From NCBI RefSeq assembly GCF_001592825.1, contig NZ_LTZG01000011.1, positions 62,001-126,000 on the forward strand: DNA of 64,000 nt. Reading direction: 5' to 3'. Positions within the stretch are counted from its first letter, which is position 1. The number at the start of each line of letters is the position of its first letter. Below are positions 9,155 through 18,033 of this stretch, one piece after another. The notes beneath the pieces are model-generated. The model saw only the letters and a program-made list of their open reading frames with translations, had not been told where the DNA came from and searched no databases. A program made the translations under genes and the position numbers. The DNA is from Planococcus maritimus. GTDB lineage: Bacteria > Bacillota > Bacilli > Bacillales_A > Planococcaceae.

Positions 9155-9577
9155 CTATTTCCAAGCGGGTAACTTTTTCAAGAAGGCATACACAATGGGC
9201 CCAAGGAAAACAGCTGCTAGGAATAGATAAAATGAAACGGAAGCAACGAGTATCGTGAAAATACCGCTCCACAACCCTGCCACTAAGTACAAGAACAGCA
9301 AAAGCGTCGCCCATACGATGCTCACGCGCAGTGCTGCATTTTTCATGCGAATCCGCCTCAATGCCGCTAAGCCCAGTGACAGCAAAAAGGCCGGAACAAT
9401 CATCCACAGCAAGGTGTTTGTTGCCATGTTGCCCCTTACTTCATCATTGAGCAATAATGTATCCGACCCAGCGGAAATCGCCATTGTCACCAACAGCCCG
9501 ACGACCGTGATCAATGCATAAAGACCCAATCCGAACAACATATCTTTGACTAGCTCCACCGCTTTCCAATTTTCCAA
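9155..9577 (-). CDS. Four-helix hypothetical membrane protein
   Basis: A 140-residue protein starting at TTG 9577, which has a GAGGAGGGAAGG site a few bases upstream. Hydrophobic helices cover roughly residues 15-37, 52-72, 85-105 and 108-130, with a basic loop 'ALRRIRMKNAALR' between the second and third. I do not recognise a named family. Confidence 0.68.
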   Translation of the reverse strand: MENWKAVELVKDMLFGLGLYALITVVGLLVTMAISAGSDTLLLNDEVRGNMATNTLLWMIVPAFLLSLGLAALRRIRMKNAALRVSIVWATLLLFLYLVAGLWSGIFTILVASVSFYLFLAAVFLGPIVYAFLKKLPAWK

Positions 9578-9822
9578 CGCCTTCCCTCCTCAACATGCTA
9601 AAAATCCTATCGGCTATTTCGCCTATAAGAAAACATTCACTATTTCGATTAGTTCGCCGCGCTACCGCTTTTCCCCTGCCAGTCCTTTTAAATCCCTCGG
9701 CGGGTTCCACCATCGACTGCCGTCGTCAAAATATTTCATTCCACAATAGTTCCCACTTTGTAGATACGCGCCGAATACACTAAAATTAGGGTGCGACTAC
9801 GACCTTTAAGGAGTGACAATAT

Positions 9823-10677
9823 ATGAACGAAACGATTCGTCAATTGACAAGCGATGACCTGCAAGCTTTACAAGATATGGACACCGGCATCGACGATGAT
9901 TACGTGATTCGAGTATTCGACCGGATTTCCACAGGGGGCAACCGCTTGTTTGGCTTGTTCTGCGACGGCCAACTTGCGAGTATCGGCGGTTATACTGTTT
10001 TTGCCGGTAGCTACGCCATGCTCGGGCGGATGCGAAGCGATATGCGCTTTCGTGGCCTCAATTTATCTTCCCGATTGATGGCTCATGTTCGCGACGCAGC
10101 TCTTACGCACCCGGGCATTCGATTTGTCGGTGCGAATACACAGGAGTTCAATGTTCCGGCACAGCGCGTCTTGGAAAAAATTGGGCTCTCCCGCCAAGCT
10201 GAGTTGTTTTCAGCCATCGCAACGAACGTCGAAACTTTTGAATACGGCGCTGCGCCTTGGAAAAAGATCGATAGCGACGAGGAAAAAATGCGCTGGCTTG
10301 AGACAGTTTATATCCGTTCCGGCCGGGTCTTTCCTTTTGAGTGCTATTATCCGTTCCCTGCAAGTACGGAGTTGTTTTCTGGCCAGCCATTTGCAGATTG
10401 GGAGTTTTATGAAAATCCGGCACGCGACCGCATCCTCATCACTAAACACGACGTAAAAAAATATGACTATCTCCATACACTCTACCCTTGGGAAGATTTA
10501 TTCGAACAACCCGGTTTATGGGAAACTTTGCGCGCCCCACTCGAAAAGATCCGTCTGCAATCTGAAGAAGGTGCTTTTGTATGGATGGATTTGACCCGAA
10601 ATCAGGCCGGCCAATTGCCGGACCAGCATCCATTTGACTTGCCATCGCCCTGGTTCTTGTACGGGACAGATATCTAG
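9823..10677 (+). CDS. GNAT-family N-acetyltransferase
   Basis: A 284-residue protein whose first ~150 residues form a GNAT domain: 'YAMLGRMRSDMRFRGLNLS' (around residues 66-84) is the acetyl-CoA-binding strand and loop, and 'VPAQRVLEKIGL' is the closing helix typical of GNATs. The remaining ~130 residues have no motif I can name and may help in substrate choice. AAGGAGTGAC precedes ATG 9823. Substrate unknown; monocistronic. Confidence 0.85.
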   Translation: MNETIRQLTSDDLQALQDMDTGIDDDYVIRVFDRISTGGNRLFGLFCDGQLASIGGYTVFAGSYAMLGRMRSDMRFRGLNLSSRLMAHVRDAALTHPGIRFVGANTQEFNVPAQRVLEKIGLSRQAELFSAIATNVETFEYGAAPWKKIDSDEEKMRWLETVYIRSGRVFPFECYYPFPASTELFSGQPFADWEFYENPARDRILITKHDVKKYDYLHTLYPWEDLFEQPGLWETLRAPLEKIRLQSEEGAFVWMDLTRNQAGQLPDQHPFDLPSPWFLYGTDI

Positions 10678-10770
10678 TCATCCTTTCTCCTTCGATTATG
10701 AATGTTTAATGCTCTGCGTTAATAGGAAGACACAGAGTATAGAAGCAAATCAGCCAAGGAGGAGAATTGC

Positions 10771-12096
10771 ATGACACAGCAAAAACATCGCCAAGAAGAA
10801 GTAACGGAAGACTTGAAGCAGGAAATGCCAGTTAAAGAAGTGAAAAACGGCGTCGAGCTGTCGAATCCGCTTGAAATCGTCCAGCGAATGCTCGAAGTAG
10901 CGACACAAGATCTCGAACTTCCGCAAGGAGTATACGAGATTCTCAAAAAGCCGAAGCGTATTTTGAAAGTGTCGATTCCGGTGCGCATGGACGACGGCAC
11001 CTATCGTGAGTTCGAAGGCTACCGTTCCCAGCATCTAGACGTGCTCGGACCGACCAAAGGAGGCGTCCGTTTTCACCCAGGCGTGACCGAAGATGAAGTC
11101 GCTGCCTTGTCGATTTGGATGTCGATGAAAGCAGCCATTCTCGGAATTCCATATGGCGGCGGTAAAGGCGGCATTGTTGTCAATCCGAAAGAATTGTCCG
11201 AACGGGAACTCGAGGAATTATCCCGCGGCTTTATCCGGGAACTGGAACCGATCATGGGGCCTGAAAAAGATATCCCAGCTCCGGACGTCAACACGACGCC
11301 GCAAATCATGGGCTGGATGATTGATGAATTCTCCCGCTTGAAAGGGAAAAACGTCCCCGGCACGATCACTGGTAAGCCGTTAATCCTTGGAGGATCGGAG
11401 GGCCGAATCGAAGCGACCGGTCGCGGTGTTGTTTTCACCATTGAAGATGCCGCCCAGAAGTTGGGGCTCGAGCTGAACGGCATGACCGCAGTCGTACAAG
11501 GTTTTGGCAATGTCGGGTCCATCACTGCTAAACTCTTGCACGAACGGGGCGTAAAAGTGCTCGGAATCGTGGATGCAGGAGGCGGCATTTATCATCCAGA
11601 GGGCCTGCCAATTGGAGAATTGATCGACTATGCCCAAAAGACCGGAACAGTTTCCGGATACAATGGCTATGAGTCTCTCAGCAACGAAGAATTGTTTGCA
11701 GCTGATGTCGATATCGTGGTCCCTGCTGCGCTTGAAAACCAAATCACTTCAGTTACTGGCCCTACTATTCGCGCCAAGATTGTGGCAGAAGCAGCGAATG
11801 GGCCGACGACACCAGACGGCAACGTGGCGATGGAAAAGAACGGTGTCACAGTCATCCCGGATATTTTATGTAATGCTGGAGGCGTCACAGTGTCCTATTT
11901 CGAATGGGTGCAAAACACTACACACTTGCGCTGGACTGAACAGGAAGTGAATGAACGGCTCCACACCGAAATGACGGAAGCTTTCAACGATGTCTATGAA
12001 ATGAAAGAACAAAAAAACAGCACGATGCGCGAAGCGGCATATTTGGTCGCAGTCGAACGGATTGCCCAAGCGATGGAGGCGCGCGGCTGGATTTAA
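10771..12096 (+). CDS. gudB: NAD-type glutamate dehydrogenase
   Basis: A 441-residue glutamate dehydrogenase of the GudB/RocG type, catalysing glutamate + NAD+ to 2-oxoglutarate + ammonium in the cytoplasm. Substrate lysines fall in 'SMK' (Lys-120) and 'GGGKGG' (Lys-132), catalytic Asp in 'PAPDVNT' (Asp-172), and the Rossmann loop 'QGFGNVGS' at 243-250. The length has no extra triplet insertion I can detect near the active site, unlike the cryptic gudB of laboratory B. subtilis. Start has CCAAGGAGGAG. A stretch at 10706-10731 (GTTTAA, 14 bases, AGGAAG) weakly resembles a SigB promoter. Symbol gudB versus rocG cannot be decided from sequence alone. Confidence 0.93.
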   Translation: MTQQKHRQEEVTEDLKQEMPVKEVKNGVELSNPLEIVQRMLEVATQDLELPQGVYEILKKPKRILKVSIPVRMDDGTYREFEGYRSQHLDVLGPTKGGVRFHPGVTEDEVAALSIWMSMKAAILGIPYGGGKGGIVVNPKELSERELEELSRGFIRELEPIMGPEKDIPAPDVNTTPQIMGWMIDEFSRLKGKNVPGTITGKPLILGGSEGRIEATGRGVVFTIEDAAQKLGLELNGMTAVVQGFGNVGSITAKLLHERGVKVLGIVDAGGGIYHPEGLPIGELIDYAQKTGTVSGYNGYESLSNEELFAADVDIVVPAALENQITSVTGPTIRAKIVAEAANGPTTPDGNVAMEKNGVTVIPDILCNAGGVTVSYFEWVQNTTHLRWTEQEVNERLHTEMTEAFNDVYEMKEQKNSTMREAAYLVAVERIAQAMEARGWI

Positions 12097-12100
12097 TGAC

Positions 12101-12150
12101 AGAAGCTGTCCCGAAAGCCCATAACGAAGGGCATTTGGGACAGCTTCTTT
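12101..12150 (+). terminator. Rho-independent terminator of glutamate dehydrogenase
   Basis: AGAAGCTGTCCC / GGGACAGCTTCT arms with an inner GCCC/GGGC stem, followed by a long T-rich run, four bases after the stop. Confidence 0.9.
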
Positions 12151-12236
12151 TTCTTTTTTTTGCTCCGATGTTTCCGAACAGCTTTTTACAGGTAGTGAAT
12201 AGGAAAGGCCCCTATCGCCAGAAAAGGAGAACAATC

Positions 12237-14048
12237 ATGAAAACAATTGATTACTGGGTCTATTTGGCCTTTTCCGCATTTAAATTATTTCTTTTCAGCT
12301 TATACACCGATACCCCGTTCAGCTTCGGTTTTTTCCTGATTAGTTTGTCCAGTGCATTGCTGCTGTCGAGCTGGACCTTGCTCATCGATGCGCGCAAGCG
12401 GCGGTGGATTTTATTGTCGCTTTTGGCATTGCATAGCACCTTATTGATTTCAGACGTTTGGTATTACCGTTATTTCGGCGACCTGCTGTCAGTGCAATTG
12501 ATTCCTTCGATGACGCAAATGAATGATGTGGGTGGCGGTTTTATGAGTTTGATCCGCTGGACGGACTTCCTGTTTTTCGCTGATTTCCTATTGTTCCTGT
12601 TATTCATTTTTGCACTGAAAAAGAGCCAGACAGTACCGGCACAGAAAGCGAACGGCAAGCTTGCCGCCGTGATTGCCACAGTTGGATTATTGTTATTTTC
12701 AGCACCGCTTTTTATGAGCATTGCAAAAGGCGAACGCTGGCTCGCTGGGGATGCGACCAGCAATATGCGTGAATACTACGAACTCGGCTTTTGGGGCTAC
12801 CACGGATATGATTTTGGCAAAGGCGTCGTTTCGATATTCCGTGATCCCATGCCTTCCGAACAAGATAAGGCCCTTTTGTTAAAAGCCGCGGCCGACATCA
12901 GCACAATCAATAAAGGCGAGCAGCCCAACATCATCCTCGTGCAACTGGAATCGCTGCAAACTTCCGTCATCGGGCAAGAAATCGGCGGTGAAGAAGTCAC
13001 GCCATACTTAAACACCTTAAAAGAAGAAATGCTCTACTTCCCTTCTTTCCATCATCAGACTCATGAAGGGCGCACATCAGATGCTGAGTTTGCCATCAAC
13101 TCCTCCCTTCACCCGCTGCGTACAGGTTCTGTCTATACCCGATTCCCTGACAATACCTTTGCCCCGTTGCCGGAAGCCTTAAGAGATAGCGGTTACGATA
13201 CCGCTGCGATGCATGCTTATGAAGCCAGCTTTTGGAACCGCAATACTGTCTATGAACATATCGGATTTTCCCATTTTTTTAGCAAAAAAGACTATCCTGA
13301 TACAGAAAAGATTGGCATGGCGATCAATGATGAAGATTTTTTCACCACTTCGATTGAGCATATGGAAAAACTCAAAGAACCGTATTTTTCGTTCATGGTC
13401 GCTTTGAGCAGCCATATTCCATTTGAGATTCCCGAAGATAAAAAACAATTGGCTCTGCCTGGCTATGAAAACGAATTGGTCCGGAACTATTACCATACCG
13501 TCCATTATGTCGATGGCGCCGTTGAAGTGCTCGTCGAGGAACTAAAACAACGGGATATGTGGGACGATTCGATCGTCATTTTCTATGGAGACCACGATAG
13601 CGGCTTGACCGAGGCAGGCCGTGAGATGGCAAATAAGCTCGATGCCAATGGAGTGACAGAGCAATTTGAATTGGCACGCCAAGTTCCTCTGTGGATCAAG
13701 CCGCCTGAACTCGCGCAAGGTGAAACGATCGAAACTGTCGGTGGACAGATCGACGTGGCACCAACGATTCTTGAACTTGCGGGCGTCGACCAAGGCTTCA
13801 TGCTTGGCACTTCGCTGCTATCTGATACAGAAAGAATGGTCGTCTTCCGAGATGGCTCTTTCCGAAAAGGCGATGTGTACTTCCAGCCTGATTTGACGAC
13901 GGTGCCGGGTACCGGTGAATGCTATTCGATTGAAAGCGGCGAACAAATCGATGGTTCCGCTTGTGAGCCATATATCGACGAAGCGCTCGATCAATTGCGC
14001 ATATCGGATACGGTAATCGAAGACAATGCACTGGAATACATCCAATAA
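12237..14048 (+). CDS. LTA-synthase-family sulfatase-fold membrane enzyme
   Basis: A 603-residue protein: about five membrane helices in residues 1-165, then an extracellular sulfatase-fold domain. The catalytic set of lipoteichoic acid synthases is present: Glu-238 in 'QLESL', nucleophile Thr-280 in 'EGRTSDAEF', and Asp-452/His-453 in 'YGDHD'. Such enzymes transfer glycerol phosphate from phosphatidylglycerol onto a growing lipoteichoic acid chain or its primer. Whether this is the main synthase, a primase (YvgJ-like) or an accessory paralogue is not decidable. ATG 12237 follows AAAAGGAGAACAATC; the longer frame from 12096 crosses the upstream terminator. Its own terminator has been split by the repeat at 14085. 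Confidence 0.9.
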   Translation: MKTIDYWVYLAFSAFKLFLFSLYTDTPFSFGFFLISLSSALLLSSWTLLIDARKRRWILLSLLALHSTLLISDVWYYRYFGDLLSVQLIPSMTQMNDVGGGFMSLIRWTDFLFFADFLLFLLFIFALKKSQTVPAQKANGKLAAVIATVGLLLFSAPLFMSIAKGERWLAGDATSNMREYYELGFWGYHGYDFGKGVVSIFRDPMPSEQDKALLLKAAADISTINKGEQPNIILVQLESLQTSVIGQEIGGEEVTPYLNTLKEEMLYFPSFHHQTHEGRTSDAEFAINSSLHPLRTGSVYTRFPDNTFAPLPEALRDSGYDTAAMHAYEASFWNRNTVYEHIGFSHFFSKKDYPDTEKIGMAINDEDFFTTSIEHMEKLKEPYFSFMVALSSHIPFEIPEDKKQLALPGYENELVRNYYHTVHYVDGAVEVLVEELKQRDMWDDSIVIFYGDHDSGLTEAGREMANKLDANGVTEQFELARQVPLWIKPPELAQGETIETVGGQIDVAPTILELAGVDQGFMLGTSLLSDTERMVVFRDGSFRKGDVYFQPDLTTVPGTGECYSIESGEQIDGSACEPYIDEALDQLRISDTVIEDNALEYIQ

Positions 14049-14053
14049 GAAAA

Positions 14054-14084
14054 AGCATTGGACTCTCTGGGAGAGTTCAACGCT
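14054..14084 (+). repeat. Left copy of duplicated terminator hairpin
   Basis: A 31-base hairpin (AGCATTG, GACTCTC, loop TGG, GAGAGTT, CAACGCT) that matches 28 of 31 bases of the hairpin at 14394-14424. It ends directly at the CAG start of the repeat element and lacks a following T-run. Confidence 0.75.
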
Positions 14085-14393
14085 CAGCTTGTCGAGAAAG
14101 TTAAAAAGCCGTATTTTCCGAAGCTTATCGCACGACTCCGTGGGCTCGCGCCCAAGCCTCCTCAGTCGCTATGCGCCTTGCGGGGTCTCGGTCGTCTAGC
14201 TAATCCACTGGAAAGATAAGGTCGACCTACGGGAGACATTATCTTTGCGAAAGTAATGCGCAGCATTATTGAGCAGAAGGGGTTACGAGCGAACGCTTCT
14301 CCAAATACTTGGAGAAGTCATTGAATATTGGATATAGAAAAAGGTTCTCTCTTTCATAGTTGAGAGCGAAATGTGGACTTCTTCAACACTCTG
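14085..14393 (+). mobile_element. MITE-like non-coding repeat, copy A (309 bp)
   Basis: This stretch between the two terminator hairpins has no credible ORF. It is nearly identical, over roughly 210 internal bases, to the reverse complement of 61365-61669, and shares a shorter core with 41911-42045. The ends are imperfect inverted repeats: CAGCTTGTCGAGAAAGTT against CAGAGTGTTGAAGAAGTC. Internal hairpins include AAAGATAA/TTATCTTT and TAATGC-GCA-GCATTA. Inverted ends, multiple copies and absence of coding suggest a miniature transposable element; a structured RNA is the alternative. The core (CCTCCTC ... GCGGGGTCTC) resembles interspersed repeats I recall from other Bacillales. Confidence 0.75.
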
Positions 14394-14424
14394 AGCGTTG
14401 GACTCTCCGTGAGAGTTCAACGCT
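14394..14424. terminator. Right copy of duplicated terminator hairpin, still functional in form
   Basis: Perfect 14-base interrupted arms (AGCGTTG-GACTCTC and GAGAGTT-CAACGCT, loop CGT) followed by six Ts. It sits between the rightward LTA-synthase-like gene and the leftward SDR. Confidence 0.85.
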
Positions 14425-14428
14425 TTTT

Positions 14429-15229
14429 TCATCTCATGACGCTCCCGCCTGAGATTTTCACCGATTCACCGACGATATTCGGGGCTGCGTCGGTTAATAG
14501 AAACGCGATTGTCTGGGCAACTTCTTGAGGCTTGGATAAACGGTTCGACGGAATGCCGGATTGCGCTTCTTCCATCGCCTGCTCCATAGAGATTCCTTGT
14601 CGTTCCGCCTTTCTTCGGATGCTGGCCCTCGCCATTTCCGTATCGACGTATCCCGGGCATACTGCATTGACCCGGACGCCGTATTCGATTGCTTCCAATG
14701 CCATCGATTGTGTCCAGCCGACTACCGCGAATTTACTTGCTGCATAAGCGGTATTTCCAGCCGTACCGCGAAGGCCCGAAAGTGAAGCCAGGTTGACGAT
14801 GTCGCCTCGGCCACTTTCCATCATGCGCCGGTACACGAGTTGCGTCAGCAAGACTGTCGAAGTGTAATTGATGTTCATCAACCGCTCCAATAATTCCTGA
14901 TCCAACTCTTCCACATGCTTGCCCCCAGCCACACCGGCCGAGTTGACCAAGCCATCGATCCCTCCTAAATGTGCTTCAGCTGCTGCGACAAGTTGCTCAC
15001 GCTCATGGGCGTCCGTCAAATCTGCTGCGTAGAGATACAGCCTGTCTGGATCCATCAAGGGCACCAATTCACTTTCTAGTTTTTTTAACTTCTCTAAATC
15101 GCGTCCTGTGATCGTTAGTTTCGCGCCCATTTCCGCTAGCGTTTTCGCTGTTTCCCATCCAATTCCACCAGTGGCGCCGGTAACCAATACATGCCTTTTT
15201 GCCAACGCTTCTTTGTCAAAAATCCCCAT
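14429..15229 (-). CDS. Short-chain dehydrogenase/reductase (SDR)
   Basis: A 266-residue classical SDR. The cofactor loop 'GATGGIG' is at 18-24, 'NSAG' at 96-99, and the catalytic Ser-149, Tyr-162 and Lys-166 ('YAASK') are in place; the C-terminus ends 'ISGGSVMR', as in FabG-like enzymes. An Arg in 'TGRD' after the second strand suggests NADPH use. Substrate cannot be told. AAAAGGAGGCG precedes the ATG. Monocistronic; its 3' end abuts the terminator next to the repeat. Confidence 0.88.
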   Translation of the reverse strand: MGIFDKEALAKRHVLVTGATGGIGWETAKTLAEMGAKLTITGRDLEKLKKLESELVPLMDPDRLYLYAADLTDAHEREQLVAAAEAHLGGIDGLVNSAGVAGGKHVEELDQELLERLMNINYTSTVLLTQLVYRRMMESGRGDIVNLASLSGLRGTAGNTAYAASKFAVVGWTQSMALEAIEYGVRVNAVCPGYVDTEMARASIRRKAERQGISMEQAMEEAQSGIPSNRLSKPQEVAQTIAFLLTDAAPNIVGESVKISGGSVMR

Positions 15230-15445
15230 AAACTTACGCCTCCTTTTTGTGCAGTCATTCCCTTAAGCGCAAGCTATGTAAACATACGAAACGGCTGTTC
15301 GGTTAGAAGAAGCATAAAGACACCAGATAGTATATACTAAGGGGAGGTACACAAGTGCTGTCATTTTTTTCACTTCCTGCTTCGTATAAGGCTGCAGGCG
15401 AATTTCATCACTATTTGGATCATGCGTTATATGGAGGGGAAAAAA

Positions 15446-16027
15446 ATGAACCAAAAAATGAGCGATTTCACCGAAACCTTGCGTCAGGCAGACTATGCGC
15501 ATATCTTATACTTGACTGAACAAACAGATGATTATATTGATAATGCTGTATCCTTTGTCCTCGATGGCGTCCGGAACGACGACCGCGTATTGTTCGTGGA
15601 AAACCCAAGAATCTATCCTCAGATCCAGAAAAAGCTCCAGCAGCTGTTGGGCGCTGACGAACTGGATTTGGTCCACTACGTCAACAACTTCGATTTCTAT
15701 TGGCGCAAAGGGAACTTCCATCCGGAAGCCATTTTGCAATATTTCGAAAGCGTCATCGAATCTTTCACTGTCGATGGACGGCATTGCCGGACGTGGGGCC
15801 ATATCGAGTGGGGCAGCCAGGAAGACATCGACCAGAAAATCGTCGATTACGAAATCGAGATCGACCGCTCTGTCCCGCAGCGCAAAGTTATCTCCGTTTG
15901 TGCATACGATACAAGCCGCGTCTCGGATAGTCTCCGCGAACGGCTGATGCGTTGCCATGGCTATTTAATGAAAGACCAGAGCATCACGACCTTGTCTTTT
16001 TACGATGACACAAAGGCCCGGAATTAA
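15446..16027 (+). CDS. MEDS-domain (DcmR-like sensory) protein
   Basis: A 193-residue soluble protein matching the MEDS sensory fold: 'HILYLTEQTDDYIDN' near the start, 'DRVLFVENP' around 45-53, 'WGHIEWG' around 118-124 and 'ISVCAYD' near 152-158, the usual order of this RecA-like domain. MEDS domains occur in DcmR and in regulators linked to histidine-kinase or anti-sigma signalling. No output domain is fused. ATG 15446 follows GGAGGGGAAA; the earlier ATG at 15422 would place that site inside the gene. The next gene, a STAS protein, starts 133 bp later on the same strand and suggests a joint signalling role (inference). Confidence 0.75.
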   Translation: MNQKMSDFTETLRQADYAHILYLTEQTDDYIDNAVSFVLDGVRNDDRVLFVENPRIYPQIQKKLQQLLGADELDLVHYVNNFDFYWRKGNFHPEAILQYFESVIESFTVDGRHCRTWGHIEWGSQEDIDQKIVDYEIEIDRSVPQRKVISVCAYDTSRVSDSLRERLMRCHGYLMKDQSITTLSFYDDTKARN

Positions 16028-16160
16028 TATTTCCAGGCTTTTTTTTCATTCAGCTTCATGCTCTTGCTATACGATGCATATTTTTTACAAACTCAGGGAA
16101 TACTGAAACAACTGCCAACAAAAGGCAAGGCTGATATAGAATGAAGCGGAGGATAGTGCT

Positions 16161-17183
16161 ATGAAAAAAGAAATCACAGTCGGTGCGGCCGAGTTGAAAT
16201 GGGATTTGGAAACAGGGGAAGTGCTTTTTGATGGAGGCGATGTCGTCTTTTTCTGGACTTCTGCCATGGAAACCTTTTTCGACACCATTCGAGAAATCTC
16301 TGGAGCAGAGGCAACTGACCTGGTACTGGAAACGACAGGGTTCAGGCAAGGGATCGTTGTGGGAGAAGGGTTCCGGGAACTAAAGAAGATTGATGCCAGC
16401 AATGTCGTCGAATGGATTTCCAATACTTATGCACCGGCTGGATGGGGCAAAGTGGAAATCGTCGAGATGGATATTGAACAATACACTTTCACAATGCACA
16501 TCCAGGACGACTGGGAATACAAAATGAATCAATTGAACCACAAAGGTACAAAAGGCATTTTTGTTCCTTCCCATTACGCTGGGGTCTTGACTGGGTTGTT
16601 CGGCCAGAATTTCTGGTACCGGACGATCCACTATCAAAATTCCGAACAGCCTTACAGCATCGTCGAGTATTATCCATCAGATGTCAACGTCCAACAAAAT
16701 ATCCGGGAACTCGCGAGACGGCAAGAAGACCAACAGATCCGGCAGCTTGAAAATATGGTCGATGAAAAAACCAAAATGCTTCAAAGATTGGTGCGTGAAC
16801 TTTCTTCTCCTGTCATCCCTGTGCTCGAAGGCATCATCGTTGTCCCGATGATTGGAAGCTACGATGAAAATCGTACCGAAGACCTGATCAACAACACATT
16901 GAATGAATTGCCAAAGCATAAAGCCGAGTTTCTATTGCTGGACCTGACAGGATTAAACCGCAACATTTCAGAACACACTGTCCAACTAATCGACAAACTA
17001 GCAGCTGCAGCACGATTGCTTGGCACAGAGACCATTCTGGTCGGTGTGTCGCCAGAACTCGCCATGATCATTACGCGAACGATGCAGGACCTATCAAAAT
17101 TCGAAACCTTGCAAAGCTTGCAGCACGGCATCTATTACGCACTTGGGCGCAGCGGCCGCTCCATCAGCACTAAAAACAAGTAA
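16161..17183 (+). CDS. STAS-domain protein with N-terminal V4R-like sensor (RsbR-type)
   Basis: A 340-residue protein in three parts: an N-terminal domain (~1-172) that looks like a V4R/4-vinyl-reductase-type ligand-binding fold, a charged helix (~178-212) likely to be a coiled-coil linker, and a C-terminal STAS domain (~215-330) like those of RsbR co-antagonists ('IIVVPMIG', 'FLLLDLTGLN', 'ARLLGTETILVGVSPELA'). RsbR proteins build the stressosome that controls SigB. The usual phosphorylated Thr region reads 'NISEHTV', so a phosphosite is possible but not certain. GCGGAGGAT precedes the ATG. It overlaps the convergent DUF3784 gene by 14 bases. Confidence 0.78.
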   Translation: MKKEITVGAAELKWDLETGEVLFDGGDVVFFWTSAMETFFDTIREISGAEATDLVLETTGFRQGIVVGEGFRELKKIDASNVVEWISNTYAPAGWGKVEIVEMDIEQYTFTMHIQDDWEYKMNQLNHKGTKGIFVPSHYAGVLTGLFGQNFWYRTIHYQNSEQPYSIVEYYPSDVNVQQNIRELARRQEDQQIRQLENMVDEKTKMLQRLVRELSSPVIPVLEGIIVVPMIGSYDENRTEDLINNTLNELPKHKAEFLLLDLTGLNRNISEHTVQLIDKLAAAARLLGTETILVGVSPELAMIITRTMQDLSKFETLQSLQHGIYYALGRSGRSISTKNK

Positions 17184-17553
17184 AGACGAGGGTTTCCTCA
17201 TCTTTGCTTGTTTTTTTATCCTCTTTTGCGGGCGGCTGTTTCAGAAAACGTCCGCCCGTATTCATATATATCAAAGCAGCTCCGATACACACCAAAAACA
17301 AACCCACGCCAACATAAAACATCCAATTTGCTCCACTCCATATGCCAACGATCCATAATGCCAAGGCCAACAATAGCTTTCCAATAAAGCGTGCCATCGC
17401 TGGACTATCATATTTTTCTTGTTCTTCTCTCGGCATCGTGTTGTAGCCAGTGATTAAAAACATCCCCTTCCCCTGCAACATATAAAGCCCCAGAAGCACT
17501 AACAACAAAGCCACCCCGCCGATAATCATTGCTGTTAATTCCATTTCTCCCAT
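17170..17553 (-). CDS. DUF3784 family membrane protein
   Basis: A 127-residue protein with the DUF3784 hallmark 'LITGYNTMPREEQEKYD' (~33-49) between the first hydrophobic helix (~8-28) and two further helices (~56-76 and ~78-100). The C-terminal tail is polar. Function unknown. Start at ATG 17553; a second ATG three codons later is possible. Its last codons overlap the STAS gene on the opposite strand. Confidence 0.75.
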   Translation of the reverse strand: MGEMELTAMIIGGVALLLVLLGLYMLQGKGMFLITGYNTMPREEQEKYDSPAMARFIGKLLLALALWIVGIWSGANWMFYVGVGLFLVCIGAALIYMNTGGRFLKQPPAKEDKKTSKDEETLVFTCF

Positions 17554-17673
17554 TCCATCACCGCCTTGCTAGATCATTCCATAAACGCTCAAAAAAATCC
17601 TTTTCAAACACGAAAACATCCTGCACCCGTCTTCCCTGTACAGGATGTTCCGTAAAGCGTTCCACATTTTCCA

Positions 17674-17772
17674 TTAATGTGTCCAATTTTTAAATGAGAA
17701 TACCATCCCGATGATGACTACAGCTATTCCGCCAAAAATGAGCATGGGCAGCAGCCCAACAATGTCGACCAT
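17674..17772 (-). CDS. Very small membrane protein (32 aa)
   Basis: ATG 17772 lies 10 bases after an excellent AAGGAGGTG site. The product 'MVDIVGLLPML...' is almost entirely one hydrophobic helix with a short polar end 'FKNWTH'. The longer frame to 17943 has no ribosome site and would place the GGAGG inside. No family recognised. Confidence 0.55.
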   Translation of the reverse strand: MVDIVGLLPMLIFGGIAVVIIGMVFSFKNWTH

Positions 17773-18003
17773 CTCAAGGGCACCTCCTTTTCTTCGATCA
17801 TACGCCGATATTGCAGAAATCGCCACAAAATTGTTTGATTTTTCGGTCATTTTTGATTGTATGGCCATTATAATGAAACTAAGAGGTGGCAATGCAAGCT
17901 TCTTGAAAGCCATATATTCATTTTCAGTGCATTCGTTTCCCATCGAAGGACAGTTTTTATCGAATAAATGACGTCATCAAAGTCTTAGCAACAGGCTAGA
18001 AAA

Positions 18004-18030
18004 AAGCCGCCGGCATTACCGGCAGCTTTG
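18004..18030 (-). terminator. Hairpin terminator of PAP2 gene
   Basis: AAAGCCGCCGG / CCGGCAGCTTT arms immediately after the leftward PAP2 gene, followed on that strand by a T-run. Confidence 0.75.
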
Positions 18031-18033
18031 TCC

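Noticed and set aside
12096..12236. 47-codon extension of the LTA-synthase-like gene
   Set aside because: It would be translated from the terminator of the preceding gene; ATG 12237 has AAAAGGAGA.
14085..14393. Insertion sequence with transposase
   Set aside because: At ~305 bp, no frame could encode a transposase, and no such gene was seen elsewhere in the window.
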